From contig CM075345.1 of the NCBI GenBank assembly GCA_037693485.1, positions 109,052,001 to 109,116,000 on the forward strand: a DNA stretch of 64,000 nucleotides. The letters run 5' to 3'. Both the position numbers and the translations under genes were made by a program. Of the stretch, positions 24,124-35,150 are shown piece by piece. Each line of letters begins with the position of its first letter. Position 1 is the first letter of the stretch. The DNA comes from Kitagawia praeruptora (Eukaryota; Streptophyta; Magnoliopsida; Apiales; Apiaceae). The notes beneath the pieces are model-generated. The model was not told the origin of the DNA and searched no databases. It worked only from the letters and a program-made list of their open reading frames with translations.

Positions 24124-26997
24124 TTATCTCATCCCCCAGTCTGTTGCATTTGAACTATTTTTATCTCCCACCTTTTTGACATCAGCAACATTAATTCCAA
24201 GAGATTCAGTAACAGAACAAATGAGATTTATCAGAACTGCTTGATTTTCCATAATAGTGACTTGGTTATCTTCAAGTGTTTGAAGTCTTGTTTGAATTTC
24301 AACTTGAGATTTCTGAATGTCTTGAAGAACTTCAGAATTGACTTCAATATTGGAAGTGTTTGGAATATCTTCAGATTCAAGTCTTGTAGAAGAAGTTGCC
24401 TGTGTAGAATGATATTCAAGTAATAAAACTCGATTAGAGTTACAAACATCTTCATCTTTCTGATCTGAAGCTGCAATATGATCATCTCGTCCTTCACCAG
24501 TATTCTGCGTACTAACATCTACAAAACCTGACTCCTCCTTAGATTGATCAGATACTGTTGATGTCTCAATTCTGGCTGATATTGGTAGTACAAACAAAGA
24601 AATACTAGGATCATTAGGAATATATTCTGGTACTGATGGTGTAGAAGTTTGTCTTAGCCTTTCACCTCTTCTGTTTATAATTCCTGCAAGCCTTTCTTTT
24701 TGCTTCTGAGCTTTAACTTCTGGCTTTGAGTTGTGCTTTGCTAAGTCATTCTTCTCAACATCTTGATAAAAGAATAAGTACCAGCATTTATACCAAGATT
24801 GTTAGACCAAGATTCAGGAAAAACCTGATCCCAGAAATCAAATGATGGTGGTTTCCTAATTTTCTCTCCCTCACTATGGAGTTGATCATCCATACCCTCA
24901 TTCTCACCTTGACTATCTAAAGTCAACACTCTTTCTACCTCTCCTTTTGCCTGGTCAGGAGCCAGCCTCTCTGATTGTGGATCAATATCCATCTTTTCAA
25001 ATGTATCACTCAAATTTGGATAAGTGCTCTCAGGACCTACAGAAAAATAGTGTTTAGAAGAAGTTTTTATACCTGAACTCACATGGAGAGAAGGTTCCTC
25101 ATATTGCAAGGGGCTTGAGGTTTTCTCCAAGGAGTGAGCTGCTATAGTCTCTAAACCCTTACAATCATCTTCTTTCCTTCCAGAGACTACAGGCTCCAGT
25201 ATACCACTTTCAGGTTCTCTACTAGACTCTGATGTCTTCAGTAATACTTCATTAGACACCATAGTTAGTACGTCACCGTCTTTAAGTGTTGTTTGCTGAG
25301 ACTCACCCTCAAGGTGGATAGACTCTGACTGAATAATATTTGTTTGATCTTCAAGAAAACCAGTCAAAGTTATTCCTCCCATATCATAGGGTTTCTCACT
25401 TGCAATTTCAGTCATCACAGAAGACCTTTTAACATCAGCTATCACAGCTCCTGAGTCATCCAACCTCTGACTAGATGGTTCTTGTGTTGTAGTGACTGTG
25501 ATATGATCTTTCCTACTATCCACCACTGGTGCAATAGTATCTTCTGTTGACTGCATTCCACTATCTACTTCCTCCAGTTGTTCACCTTGAGCTGAAGCAT
25601 CTTCAATAATGACATCCTTGTCAAATAAATATGCATGAAGTGATTGAAGTGCAACATGCTTCGAGAGTCCAAATTTCTTGACTAATTGTCTTCTGACAGA
25701 TACATAAAAATACATCTTCATTAAGTCAAGTCTTTGATGTAGAAGTCCATATTCATCTGGAAATAAAAGTTTTGGTACTCTTTCAACCAGAAAATCTAGA
25801 ACAGGCCTTGACAACTTCACTTTGAGAGAAATTAATCCCATAGCCAGTCTGTATGATAATGTAGTTTCCCATGAAGAATTAATATCCAAATCTCTATAGT
25901 CATTTGCTGACTTGATTGTAGCTTCATTTGTAGAAACCTGCATGATATTAGTTGGACTAGACTCTGTGTGTGTAGGTGACAAATGAATCTTTCTCCTTGT
26001 TCTCCTAGTATAGTGAGCAAAAGATTTATCCTGAGAAGACTCAAGAGGTGTACACACAGAATTGATCTTGGGATGAGATCCTTTTTCAATAGACACAGTC
26101 TTTTGAGAGACAGTATCCAGTAACTATTTTCCCTTTTTAAGTACTACAGTCTTTTGAGAGACTGCAGCCTGGCTGTGACTAAGTGCTTCATCTCTTTGTC
26201 CTAGCTTAGAAAGTCGAATTGCACCCTTCAATTCTTCTCTCTCAGCAAGAGATATATTATCATCATCTTCACTAGAACTACTACTACTTAACACAACAAA
26301 TCTTCTCTTCCTTACAACTGATGTCTTTTGAGAAACACCAGAGGTTGGTTTCTTTGAAACAATAGGCTGTGGATTAAAATGTTGTTCTTGATTTGTTTCA
26401 AAGACTATAATGTTTTGGGCTACTTGGGTAGACACAGGTGGGTTCTCCTCCAAATGAGATTCCTGAGCCATTTCACCACAAAAGAAAGAAGAATTGTAGA
26501 GAGTAGGAAGATGAGTTTTAAGAATTACCTGAACATGATGTGGATAATGAATTACATGTATTTCATCTAGATTCTTTTCATTGTCCTTCTTTGTAATGTC
26601 AGAGAAAATTCTCTTTTGCTGTACATAAGAAGAAACACAATGTTCTCTACCAAATCTAGCTTCAACATCAGGAATAAAATGGTTAATAAACATTTGCATA
26701 AATCTATGATAATAAACCATTTTCCTGTTTTGATCGCTTGACCCAAGTTTAATACTCATCTGATTTAAGATAATGTGACTAATGTTAATTACTATGTCAT
26801 AAAGCAAACTGTAAGCAATATGTGAAGTAACAGAAGTAATTTGCTGAAAAGAACTACATTTACCAGTAAAACATTTAGCAATTTGATCAAAGAAGAAAGA
26901 CCATTCCTTCCTAAGAAAAGACCTATTTAACTGGCTCATGTTGTCTAGAGATCCACTATAACCTAATGCAGACAACATAGTTCTTACATCATCATCA
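24124..26997 (-). pseudogene. S2 Sirevirus aORF, main C-terminal part
   Basis: It continues in frame from 42045 across the Athila insertion (EPSDDDV at the junction). Together with 42045-42400 the ORF would have had about 1077 codons. Breaks: an in-frame TAG at 26124-26126, and a frameshift between about 24741 and 24600. The first part carries the FLRKEWSFFFDQ region and a predicted helical stretch (MVYYHRFMQMFINHF). The second (26096-24741) is Ser/Thr/Glu-rich and acidic, with one compact segment (RPVLDFLVERVPKLLFPDEY). The last (24597-24124) has a short coiled coil (EVLQDIQKSQVEIQTRLQTL). I see no signal peptide or clear transmembrane helix, so an envelope role is not supported by the sequence. 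Confidence 0.8.
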
Positions 26998-27002
26998 GAT
27001 GG

Positions 27003-28275
27003 TGATGTGTAAAATTACGTCTAACCGCAAGCGCACGGTATCAATTGTAGTAGATACTAGCAAATACGGGTCGAATCCTCAAGGAGACAGTTTCAGTTTC
27101 AATTCAATTGCTATCAATTGTTTCTAGTCACAACGATTGTTTTGGAATTTTATTAACTACTAAAACAAATTTAACAAAGTTTTAAATCAATTAATTAAAG
27201 GATCTAGGGCAATTCAGGTTCACCATGTTTACACCAAACAAATCACAAAAGTATAGCTTTTCAATGGGATTAAGTAATTAAAGCATTGGTTAATCTTTCT
27301 CAAGCATTAACGCTCTCAGAATATCTAATGATGTTCTCACACTCACCTTCAATTCTGCTAATTGTATGTAAGCCTCTAGTAGTAAAATCTCTCGATCTAT
27401 TACTCCTATTGCAATCGATTAATCCGTGATATTGCGCAATTACACAAATTAAGAATTAGAACATATCAATCAGAATTACTCTTTACCCATCAATCTACTA
27501 ATCAAATTAAGCCCAAATCATGGTGCAAACATGGCTCCCCTTAATACCCTAGAATTAAACTACTCACTCATTCTAGAAGTAAAAGCAATAATAATAATGA
27601 AAGAAGCCATGTAAAACATATAATAATAAAACAAGATGAGATAAATAGTACCTTAAACTTTGTATTAACGAAGAACAATGAAGATCCAAATTAAACCAAG
27701 TGCTTACGAAAGAAGAGATGAAGAGAGAAAAACCAAAACCCTAGCTTATGTAAAAACGTCTGTATATGTCTATCTATTTATCACGTTTTCTCTTCCTTTT
27801 ATAATAAAACCCCTTAATAAAATCTGATATCTATCTCCTAATAAAAGTATTTTTAATATCCTAATCAATTTACAAAAAGATATCCATAATTGATTAGGAT
27901 TTTCTTGTAAAATTCGTCACTTCTTTTTCTCCTCTGTTTCTGGGCTCTTCCAGTTGGATTTTGCTTACTGGACCACCTCTGAATTAAAGAAAATTCCATA
28001 AGCTTCGCGTGGACAGTAAGATCGTCAAATTCTGACTTCTGGAACTCAAGATATGGCCCAAACAGTGCAGGCAGCCCGTATAGCCCAATATTACGAATTT
28101 TCTACTATTTTATCTCCAAAATAGCTCTTTTTGCTCCAAATCCTTCCAAGTCATGAATTCTTTATTTCCTACAATAAAACAATAAAATCTATTAAATAAA
28201 AATCCAAATCAATGCAAAACACAATAAATATGAGAATAAAATCATCTAAAATATATATAAAAATATACTCTATCA
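27003..28275 (-). repeat. Athila-like LTR, left (3' end of array)
   Basis: 1273 bp. It differs from the right LTR at about ten positions noticed by eye. Adjacent on the interior side, read on the minus strand, is the tract AGTGTGGGGATGTT. Confidence 0.93.
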
Positions 28276-30070
28276 AACATCCCCACACTTAGCATTTGCA
28301 CGTCCTCGGGCAAATAAGTGAAATAAAAACTAAGTCCTAACAAACATCACTTTCGTAGATGACACGATTGCATTGAGCATATGCAACAAGCCGTTAAACC
28401 CCTAGGCAGCCCTAGTAGGACGAGTGTTGTCTCGTGAGGGTTTATAGTGAATGTACCCACAAAATTCATCCAACCATGCAAAAGATCAATGCCAACACAA
28501 CACCACACACACAAGTCCTCTCATGCCACATCAACTTAAGAATCAAAGCAAACATACGATGTCTTGGTGTCGAAAGTGCAAGTATCCACATAGTCTACTC
28601 AACCAACATGCAGAAGGTCATAAAAATTCATGTCAAGTGTAAAAATCATTGGTAATCATGCTAAGCCCACAAGAAATACATCTTTGAGTCTAAACCCGGG
28701 ATCTCCTATGCCAAAACAAGTAATAACTCACCTTTCACTCACAAACGAATATTCACTCAAGAACTAGGTTAAGTGTACCACTCAATTCCAACAAAATCAT
28801 AAACACAACTTGACACTCGCAATCAATCTCACTCTCAACACAACATACATCACTGATGACAATCAAAAGGTCTTTATTCGGGTTGTAATGGGCTAGGGAC
28901 AAGGTATGTCAAGTAAAGCTAAAACAGGTTATGTGTCAAAAGCTAGTACCCAATCAATAATCATTATTCAATTCCCTTTCTATTAAACAAATACTTCCCC
29001 ACACTTGAATTTTTCAATAACCCTTACATAATAACTTGACTAGTCGAATGAAAAAGGATCATACAAACATAAAAATGCTTTAAAATTTATTCATTTTTTT
29101 TTTCTGTTTTTTTTTCTTTCTTTTTTCTTTTTTTTTTCTTTTGAGAGCTAAGGAATAAGCACAATGATCCATAGATATTTTATGAATTTCGACTAGCAAG
29201 CATCAACCCAAGATCAATATTCCCCAAAAGTATGATCATCAATAACCCCCCTTTTATGAACACCTTATTACTCCCTTAAGCACGATACTAGCCTTTGACA
29301 ATTTAGGTTCAAATTTAATATAAGGCCAATAGAATAAAAAGGATAATGGCAAGTAATGTGGTGTGTCACCGAAAGAATAGGATTAAGCTCAACGGGTTAA
29401 CTAATTGATCATGTATAAAAGGTGTGGAAATATGGGAAATACGAGGTTATACCTAATTGCCTTTATCATCTCATCATCAATTAATGTCATGCATTTCAAG
29501 AAAGATCTCAAGTAAGTGCTAGCAATGTAAACAACATGTGGACACTCAAGCAAACGAAAAATCATGCAAAAGATATGCATATAGGCTCAAAACTCACTTG
29601 GTGTGACAAAACATAATCAATCTCAGGTAACAAGACTCTCTAACGCACCTACTTGTACTCAAAGCATGTAAACCAAGTCATCTTGCACATATTCATGTCA
29701 TTCTAATCACTTACAACATCCAATTAAGTCTACCAGCTTCAACTTGCTAGTGAAAGTGTGTGCACAAGAACAAAGCACGTCACTTCTCATACAAAAGCGT
29801 CAATAAACACAAGAATTCTACGCATGCATGGGTGTATCAAGCAAAATACAACAACTAATCAAATTGCATGGCTAGAATTATTTTTGGTATTTTTAATTTT
29901 TTTTTTTTTTTTTTTAAACAAGTAATACACTACGTTGAGAACACCTCCCCACACTTAAGCGGTTCATTGTCCCCAATGAACTAATGAACAAGATATAAAA
30001 CTACAACTAAAAACAAAATAAAACTACACTAAAAAGAAAAGAAAGAAAACTCCCCTGGAATCAAAGTGTC
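28276..30070 (-). other. Athila-like 3' non-coding region, unit 1
   Basis: No gene. On the minus strand the polypurine-like motif AAGTGTGGGGA occurs three times in this interior: beside the LTR (28280-28291), at 28996-29006 and at 29946-29957. Long T-rich tracts lie at 29094-29143 and 29890-29915. Short open frames at 28434-28655 are repeated in unit 2 only because the units are copies. Confidence 0.7.
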
Positions 30071-30178
30071 CTACTCAGCCTCGCTGTCGTCACCCTCGTC
30101 ATCCTCATCAGATGAATCAGGCGGAGGGTACGGAAATTTTAGAACACTAGCACCACCTCTCCCACGCTTAGGAGCCAT
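30071..30178 (-). CDS. Small acidic ORF MAPKRGRGG..., unit 1
   Basis: Thirty-five residues from the ATG at 30178: a basic start MAPKRGRGG and an acidic tail SSDEDDEGDDSEAE. Athila elements commonly carry an extra ORF beginning MAPK after pol, so this may be its truncated remnant. Alternatively it is a chance frame. It is conserved in unit 2 (36961-37068) with one change. The frame also runs upstream to 30358 through a hydrophobic stretch, whose status is unclear. Confidence 0.35.
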   Translation of the reverse strand: MAPKRGRGGASVLKFPYPPPDSSDEDDEGDDSEAE

Positions 30179-30926
30179 AAGAATCAATACCCAACTCACA
30201 AGAAGCTCACCCAATAATTTCCAAGCAATATCACACCAAAAAATAGCCAAAATTCCAAGAATAATACAAAATCCCAATTTACAAGAACACAAATTCGTAA
30301 TAAAAATAAGATTAGAGAAAAGAATTACCCAATATGAATCAAAGAGGTGAACTTGCAATTAATTCCTCTTTAGAATTGAATTTTTAAAGAAGTAGAAAAG
30401 GAATTGGATTTGTATGTATAGGTGGGTATATATATTTGGGGAAAAAATAAAAAATAATAAAATAATAATAATAATAATAAGAATAAATAAAATAAAAATA
30501 AGAATAAATAAAATAAATAAAATAAAATATGAAATAGGATATGAATTGGGAATAATTTGGAATTAATATGGGGCTAGAATTAGGATTTTAGGTGGAGAAA
30601 ATAATTAGAAAAGGGGTAGGAATTGATTTAGGAGATGAATTGAATTTAATATAAAAACAACACATAAACACGCACATGTACTAACCTGGACAGTATCTGG
30701 CGCATGGACAGAAGTAAAGTGGCGTTGAGGCGCTTCACGCGCGGAAGTCTTCTGTCCCCCCTGGCGCACTTGCGCGTGTGCTGGCGCATGATGCGCTGGC
30801 GAGTACTGTTCTGACTTTTTTTTTTGAATAACACTACTACTCTTTTTTTTTTTCCTATACTAATGCATGGGTTGCCTCCCACCAAGCGCTTCTTTAACGT
30901 CAATAGCTTGACGTTACTTCCTCAAA
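30179..30926 (-). other. Athila-like spacer between the small ORF and gag-protease, unit 1
   Basis: It contains an AATAA-rich low-complexity block (30445-30530), a GC-rich cluster of TGGCGCA motifs (about 30690-30805) and the minus-strand sequence AAGCGCTTGGTGGGAGGCAA (about 30873-30892), which in full Athila elements follows the integrase end. The protease is thus joined almost directly to post-pol sequence. Confidence 0.65.
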
Positions 30927-33740
30927 TCAAGGCGGTTTCAAAAGAATTACTGAACCGTTCTCAACAGACAAACCATTCATACGAACTTTGACATCTTGGT
31001 TGCTTGCTTTCCACAAATTTCTTCCTTCAGACTTCACCCTAATTTTACTTCCCAACGGCCAAATCTTCTTCTTTTTCTTTTTCACACCCCTAGAGTGCTT
31101 CTTCGAATCAACCGGCTGAACAAAACTTTCTTCTTCCTTATCATTGGTTTTCCACCTTCGCAACACGTTATCATGCCCCTCTTCAAAAATCACTAACTCA
31201 TTATTGAAAAGGACATACCTCAAATGTGGTGGAAGTTTCCCAAGCTTAATACTCGAGAGATCTCGAACTGAAGAACTGTCAACGGAATCAATGTTGTGAT
31301 CATTCAATTCAAGAATCAATGAATCAACTTCAGCATGTCCTTCTCCTTCTATAGCTTCAAGCATGAGCACTGCTTCCAATGTATCATTCAATAGAATCTG
31401 AGGAGTATAATCTTGGACAATTTCATCTACAACATCAATACTGCAACAAGTATTCTCAAGCAAAGGGGATTTAAAAGCAGAGGTTAGAGTAAAAGCAATT
31501 TTATCATCACCAACACTCAAGGTGAGAGTCCCACTTTTAACATCAATAATAGCACCTGCAGTACAAAGAAATGGTCTACCTAAAATAATAGGTATCTGAC
31601 TATCCTCTTCCATATCTAGAACTACAAAGTCTACAGGAATATAGAATTTTCCAACCCTAACAGGCACATCCTCTAAAATTCCAAGGGGATATTTTATCGA
31701 ACGGTCTGCCATTTGCAAAGTCATCTGTGTACATTTTAATTCTCCCATATTTAGTTTTTGAAAAACCGAGAGAGGCATGACTGAGACACTAGCGCCTAAA
31801 TCACATAAAGCTTTATCAATGAACAATGCACCTAAATGACATGGGATCGAAAAACTACCAGGATCTTTAAGCTTAGGTGGAGACTTATTCTGTAAAACAG
31901 CACTACACTCTTCAGTAAAAGCTACTGTCTCTACCTCACCAAAAGACCTTTTCTTAGTGAGAATATCCTTAAGAAACTTTGCATATGATGGAACTTGAGA
32001 AATTAAATCAGTGAAAGGAACTGTTACCTCAAGATTCTTGACAAGTGTCATGAACTTACCAAACTGCTGGTCCACCTTAGTTCTGTTCATCCTGCTAGGG
32101 AATGGGAGCTTTGGCACAAATGGTGGAGGAGTAACTGCAGTCTTCTCTTTATCCTTTTTCTTGCTTTCCTCAATTTCATCTTTGTTTGCATCTTCAACAA
32201 CTTTCTCTACCTTGTCTTTCTTAGAATCCTCTTTTTCTTTCTCAGTAGGAACATCGTCAGTAGGCATTGGAGGAGCATCATATGTACGACCACTCCTAAG
32301 AGTAATGGCATTCACATTTTCCTTTGGCTGAGTTGATTGTGCTGGTAGAGAGCCTTGTTGCCTTGTAGATGAAGAACTAGCCATTTGAGCAATCTGAGTT
32401 TCCAACATCTTGTTATGAATCTCCATCTGGTTCATCTTTGTTTGCATTTGTAACAATATCTTCATCATATCACCTTGATTATCAGCCTGTGCAGCTTGAT
32501 TGGCTTGAGGAGCATAATTCTGTTGAGGCCTTTGGAATCCAGGGGGATTCATAGGTCCTTGAGGAGGCCTATACTGCTGCTGTGGAGGAGGCTGGTACGA
32601 CTGCTGATATTGCTGCTGATTAGGAACATTTGTATTCTGAGTATTATTGTTCCTATACGAGAAGTTCGGATGATCCTTCCAACCAGGATTGTAAGTGTTG
32701 GAGTATGGATTGTACTGCTGCCTCTGTTGGAAAACATTTGCTTGCTCCATCTGAAAATTATGTGAATTTTGAGCATTGTATTGGCAATCATTACCATAGT
32801 GGCCTTGGATTCCACAGACTTCACAAACAGGATTATTCATAGGAGCCATGGATGACAATGCATTGATACTCATAGATTGAGTAGAGGGCTGAGATGTCTT
32901 CAATGAGTGGATCTCCTGAGTCAATGCAGCTAGTTGAGATGATAATAAAGAATAAGCATCCACTTCAAGTTTACCCCCTTTCTTGGTTGCTCTCGGATTA
33001 CTGAAGTGATTGGCAGCCAAATTTGAAAGAAAAGCATGTGCATCATCAACTCCCTTATCCAGAAATACACCACCTGCAGCGTTATCAACCATACCTTTTG
33101 TCTCAGGATCAAGACCATTATAGAAGCGTTTAAGAAGAAACCACTTCTCAAGACCATGGTGAGGGCATGCACGTTGATAATCCTTGAATCTGTCCCAAGC
33201 ATCCCGTAGAGATTCACCATAATCTTGCTTAAAACCCATCATCTTGTCGATCAAATCGTCGGTTCTGTTAGGAGGGAAGATCTCAGTTAAGAAGGCTTGA
33301 GCAATCTCATCCCACTTGGTCAATTCAATATCATTCAACCACTTTTGAGCTTTATCACGAAGAGAGAAACCGAACAACATGACTTTCAACTGGTCTGGAG
33401 TGACTCCCTGATGTTTAATTGTAGAACAGAGCTGTTGAAACCTTTGCAGATGATTTGTAGGGTCTTCAGAGGCAAGTCCAGCAAATTGATTCTGTTGGAT
33501 CATAGTGAGCAAAGCAGGCTTGATCTCGAAATTTGCTGCTTGAATCGCTGGCATAGCAAGGCCAGTAGGTACCCCACTCGGAGAGGGCTGTGAGTAATTC
33601 TTCAAAGATTTGGGAGGAAGGTCCGCCATCTCAATCTTTGGTTCAGATATCCTTTGCTGCTTCTCTTTCCTTTGTTGACTAAGAGGAGTTGTATCCTTTT
33701 TCGCTTGATCTACTTTCGTTTGAGACCTGGTCTTGGGCAT
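30927..33740 (-). CDS. gag-pro: Athila-like gag-protease polyprotein, unit 1
   Basis: The start is the ATG at 33740 (MPKTRSQTK); the protein has 937 residues with no break. Domains: a basic N-terminus; gag core at about 70-270 (LKVMLFGFSLRDKAQKWLND, GESLRDAWDRFKD); zinc knuckle CEVCGIQGHYGNDC near 310; a Gln/Pro/Asn-rich linker at about 335-420; a charged linker; and a retroviral aspartic protease at about 655-770 with LCDLGASVSVMP and later IILGRPFL. The Asp is followed by Leu-Gly-Ala, a variant seen in Athila proteases. It ends with a lysine-rich tail. No RT follows. It should make capsid and its own maturation protease and depend on another element for replication enzymes. Confidence 0.9.
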   Translation of the reverse strand: MPKTRSQTKVDQAKKDTTPLSQQRKEKQQRISEPKIEMADLPPKSLKNYSQPSPSGVPTGLAMPAIQAANFEIKPALLTMIQQNQFAGLASEDPTNHLQRFQQLCSTIKHQGVTPDQLKVMLFGFSLRDKAQKWLNDIELTKWDEIAQAFLTEIFPPNRTDDLIDKMMGFKQDYGESLRDAWDRFKDYQRACPHHGLEKWFLLKRFYNGLDPETKGMVDNAAGGVFLDKGVDDAHAFLSNLAANHFSNPRATKKGGKLEVDAYSLLSSQLAALTQEIHSLKTSQPSTQSMSINALSSMAPMNNPVCEVCGIQGHYGNDCQYNAQNSHNFQMEQANVFQQRQQYNPYSNTYNPGWKDHPNFSYRNNNTQNTNVPNQQQYQQSYQPPPQQQYRPPQGPMNPPGFQRPQQNYAPQANQAAQADNQGDMMKILLQMQTKMNQMEIHNKMLETQIAQMASSSSTRQQGSLPAQSTQPKENVNAITLRSGRTYDAPPMPTDDVPTEKEKEDSKKDKVEKVVEDANKDEIEESKKKDKEKTAVTPPPFVPKLPFPSRMNRTKVDQQFGKFMTLVKNLEVTVPFTDLISQVPSYAKFLKDILTKKRSFGEVETVAFTEECSAVLQNKSPPKLKDPGSFSIPCHLGALFIDKALCDLGASVSVMPLSVFQKLNMGELKCTQMTLQMADRSIKYPLGILEDVPVRVGKFYIPVDFVVLDMEEDSQIPIILGRPFLCTAGAIIDVKSGTLTLSVGDDKIAFTLTSAFKSPLLENTCCSIDVVDEIVQDYTPQILLNDTLEAVLMLEAIEGEGHAEVDSLILELNDHNIDSVDSSSVRDLSSIKLGKLPPHLRYVLFNNELVIFEEGHDNVLRRWKTNDKEEESFVQPVDSKKHSRGVKKKKKKIWPLGSKIRVKSEGRNLWKASNQDVKVRMNGLSVENGSVILLKPP

Positions 33741-33853
33741 CAACAACTAAACAAGGAAAAGCAGTAAAATCGGTCTCAGTTGGAACAAAGGTTCCAAAGA
33801 GACAAGAGAAACAATATAAAACAATCAAACTAAAATTATAGAAACTAGGCGTC

Positions 33854-33871
33854 TCCCCGGCAGCGGCGCCA
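33854..33871 (-). other. Athila-like primer-binding site, unit 1
   Basis: TGGCGCCGCTGCCGGGGA on the minus strand, six bases after the LTR end. It closely matches the Asp-tRNA primer site normal for Athila. Confidence 0.9.
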
Positions 33872-33877
33872 AAAACT

Positions 33878-35150
33878 TGATGTGTAAAATTACGTCTAAC
33901 CGCAAGCGCACGGTATCAATTGTAGTAGATACTAGCAAATACGGGTCGAATCCTCAAGGAGACAGTTTCAGTTTCAATTCAATTGCTATCAATTGTTTCT
34001 AGTCACAACGATTGTTTTGGAATTTTATTAACTACTAAAACAAATTTAACAAAGTTTTAAATCAATTAATTAAAGGATCTAGGGCAATTCAGGTTCACCA
34101 TGTTTACACCAAACAAATCACAAAAGTATAGCTTTTCAATGGGATTAAGTAATTAAAGCATTGGTTAATCTTTCTCAAGCATTAACGCTCTCAGAATATC
34201 TAATGATGTTCTCACACTCACCTTCAATTCTGCTAATTGTATGTAAGCCTCTAGTAGTAAAATCTCTCGATCTATTACTCCTATTGCAATCGATTAATCC
34301 GTGATATTGCGCAATTACACAAATTAAGAATTAGAACATATCAATCAGAATTACTCTTTACCCATCAATCTACTAATCAAATTAAGCCCAAATCATGGTG
34401 CAAACATGGCTCCCCTTAATACCCTAGAATTAAACTACTCACTCATTCTAGAAGTAAAAGCAATAATAATAATGAAAGAAGCCATGTAAAACATATAATA
34501 ATAAAACAAGATGAGATAAAGAGTACCTTAAACTTTGTATTAACGAAGAACAATGAAGATCCAAATTAAACCAAGTGCTTACAAAAGAAGAGATGAAGAG
34601 AGAAAAACCAAAACCCTAGCTTATGTAAAAACGTCTGTATATGTCTATCTATTTATCACGTTTTCTCTTCCTTTTATAATAAAACCCCTTAATAAAATCT
34701 GATATCTATCTCCTAATAAAAGTATTTTTAATATCCTAATCAATTTACAAAAAGATATCCATAATTGAATAGGATTTTCTTGTAAAATTCGTCACTTCTT
34801 TTTCTCCTCTGTTTCTGGGCTCTTCCAGTTGGATTTTGCTTACTGGACCACCTCTGAATTAAATAAAATTCCATAAGCTTCGCGTGGACAGTAAGATCGT
34901 CAAATTCTGACTTCTGGAACTCAAGATATGGCCCAAACAGTGCAGGCAGCCCGTATAGCCCAATATTACGGATTTTCTACTATTTTATCTCCAAAATAGC
35001 TCTTTTTGCTCCAAATCCTTCCAAGTCATGAATTCTTTATTTCCTACAATAAAACAATAAAATCTATTAAATAAAAATCCAAATCAATGCAAAACACAAT
35101 AAATATGAGAATAAAATCATCTAAAATATATATAAAAATATACTCTATCA
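33878..35150 (-). repeat. Athila-like LTR, middle
   Basis: 1273 bp, shared by the two units: the 5' LTR of unit 1 and the 3' LTR of unit 2. It has private changes (for example GAATTAAATAAAATT) and shares others with the right LTR (GCTTACAAAAG, ATAATTGAATAGG). Confidence 0.93.

Noticed and set aside
24741..26096. 451-codon frame that could be mistaken for a host gene
   Set aside because: It is in frame with the Sirevirus aORF on both sides and lies between pol and the LTR.
28434..28655. Paired open frames in the Athila non-coding region, also at 35309-35530
   Set aside because: Duplicated with the unit; antisense to the element; low-information composition.
32475..33593. Open frames opposite and in other frames of the Athila gag-protease gene
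   Set aside because: Shadows of the long gag-protease frame.
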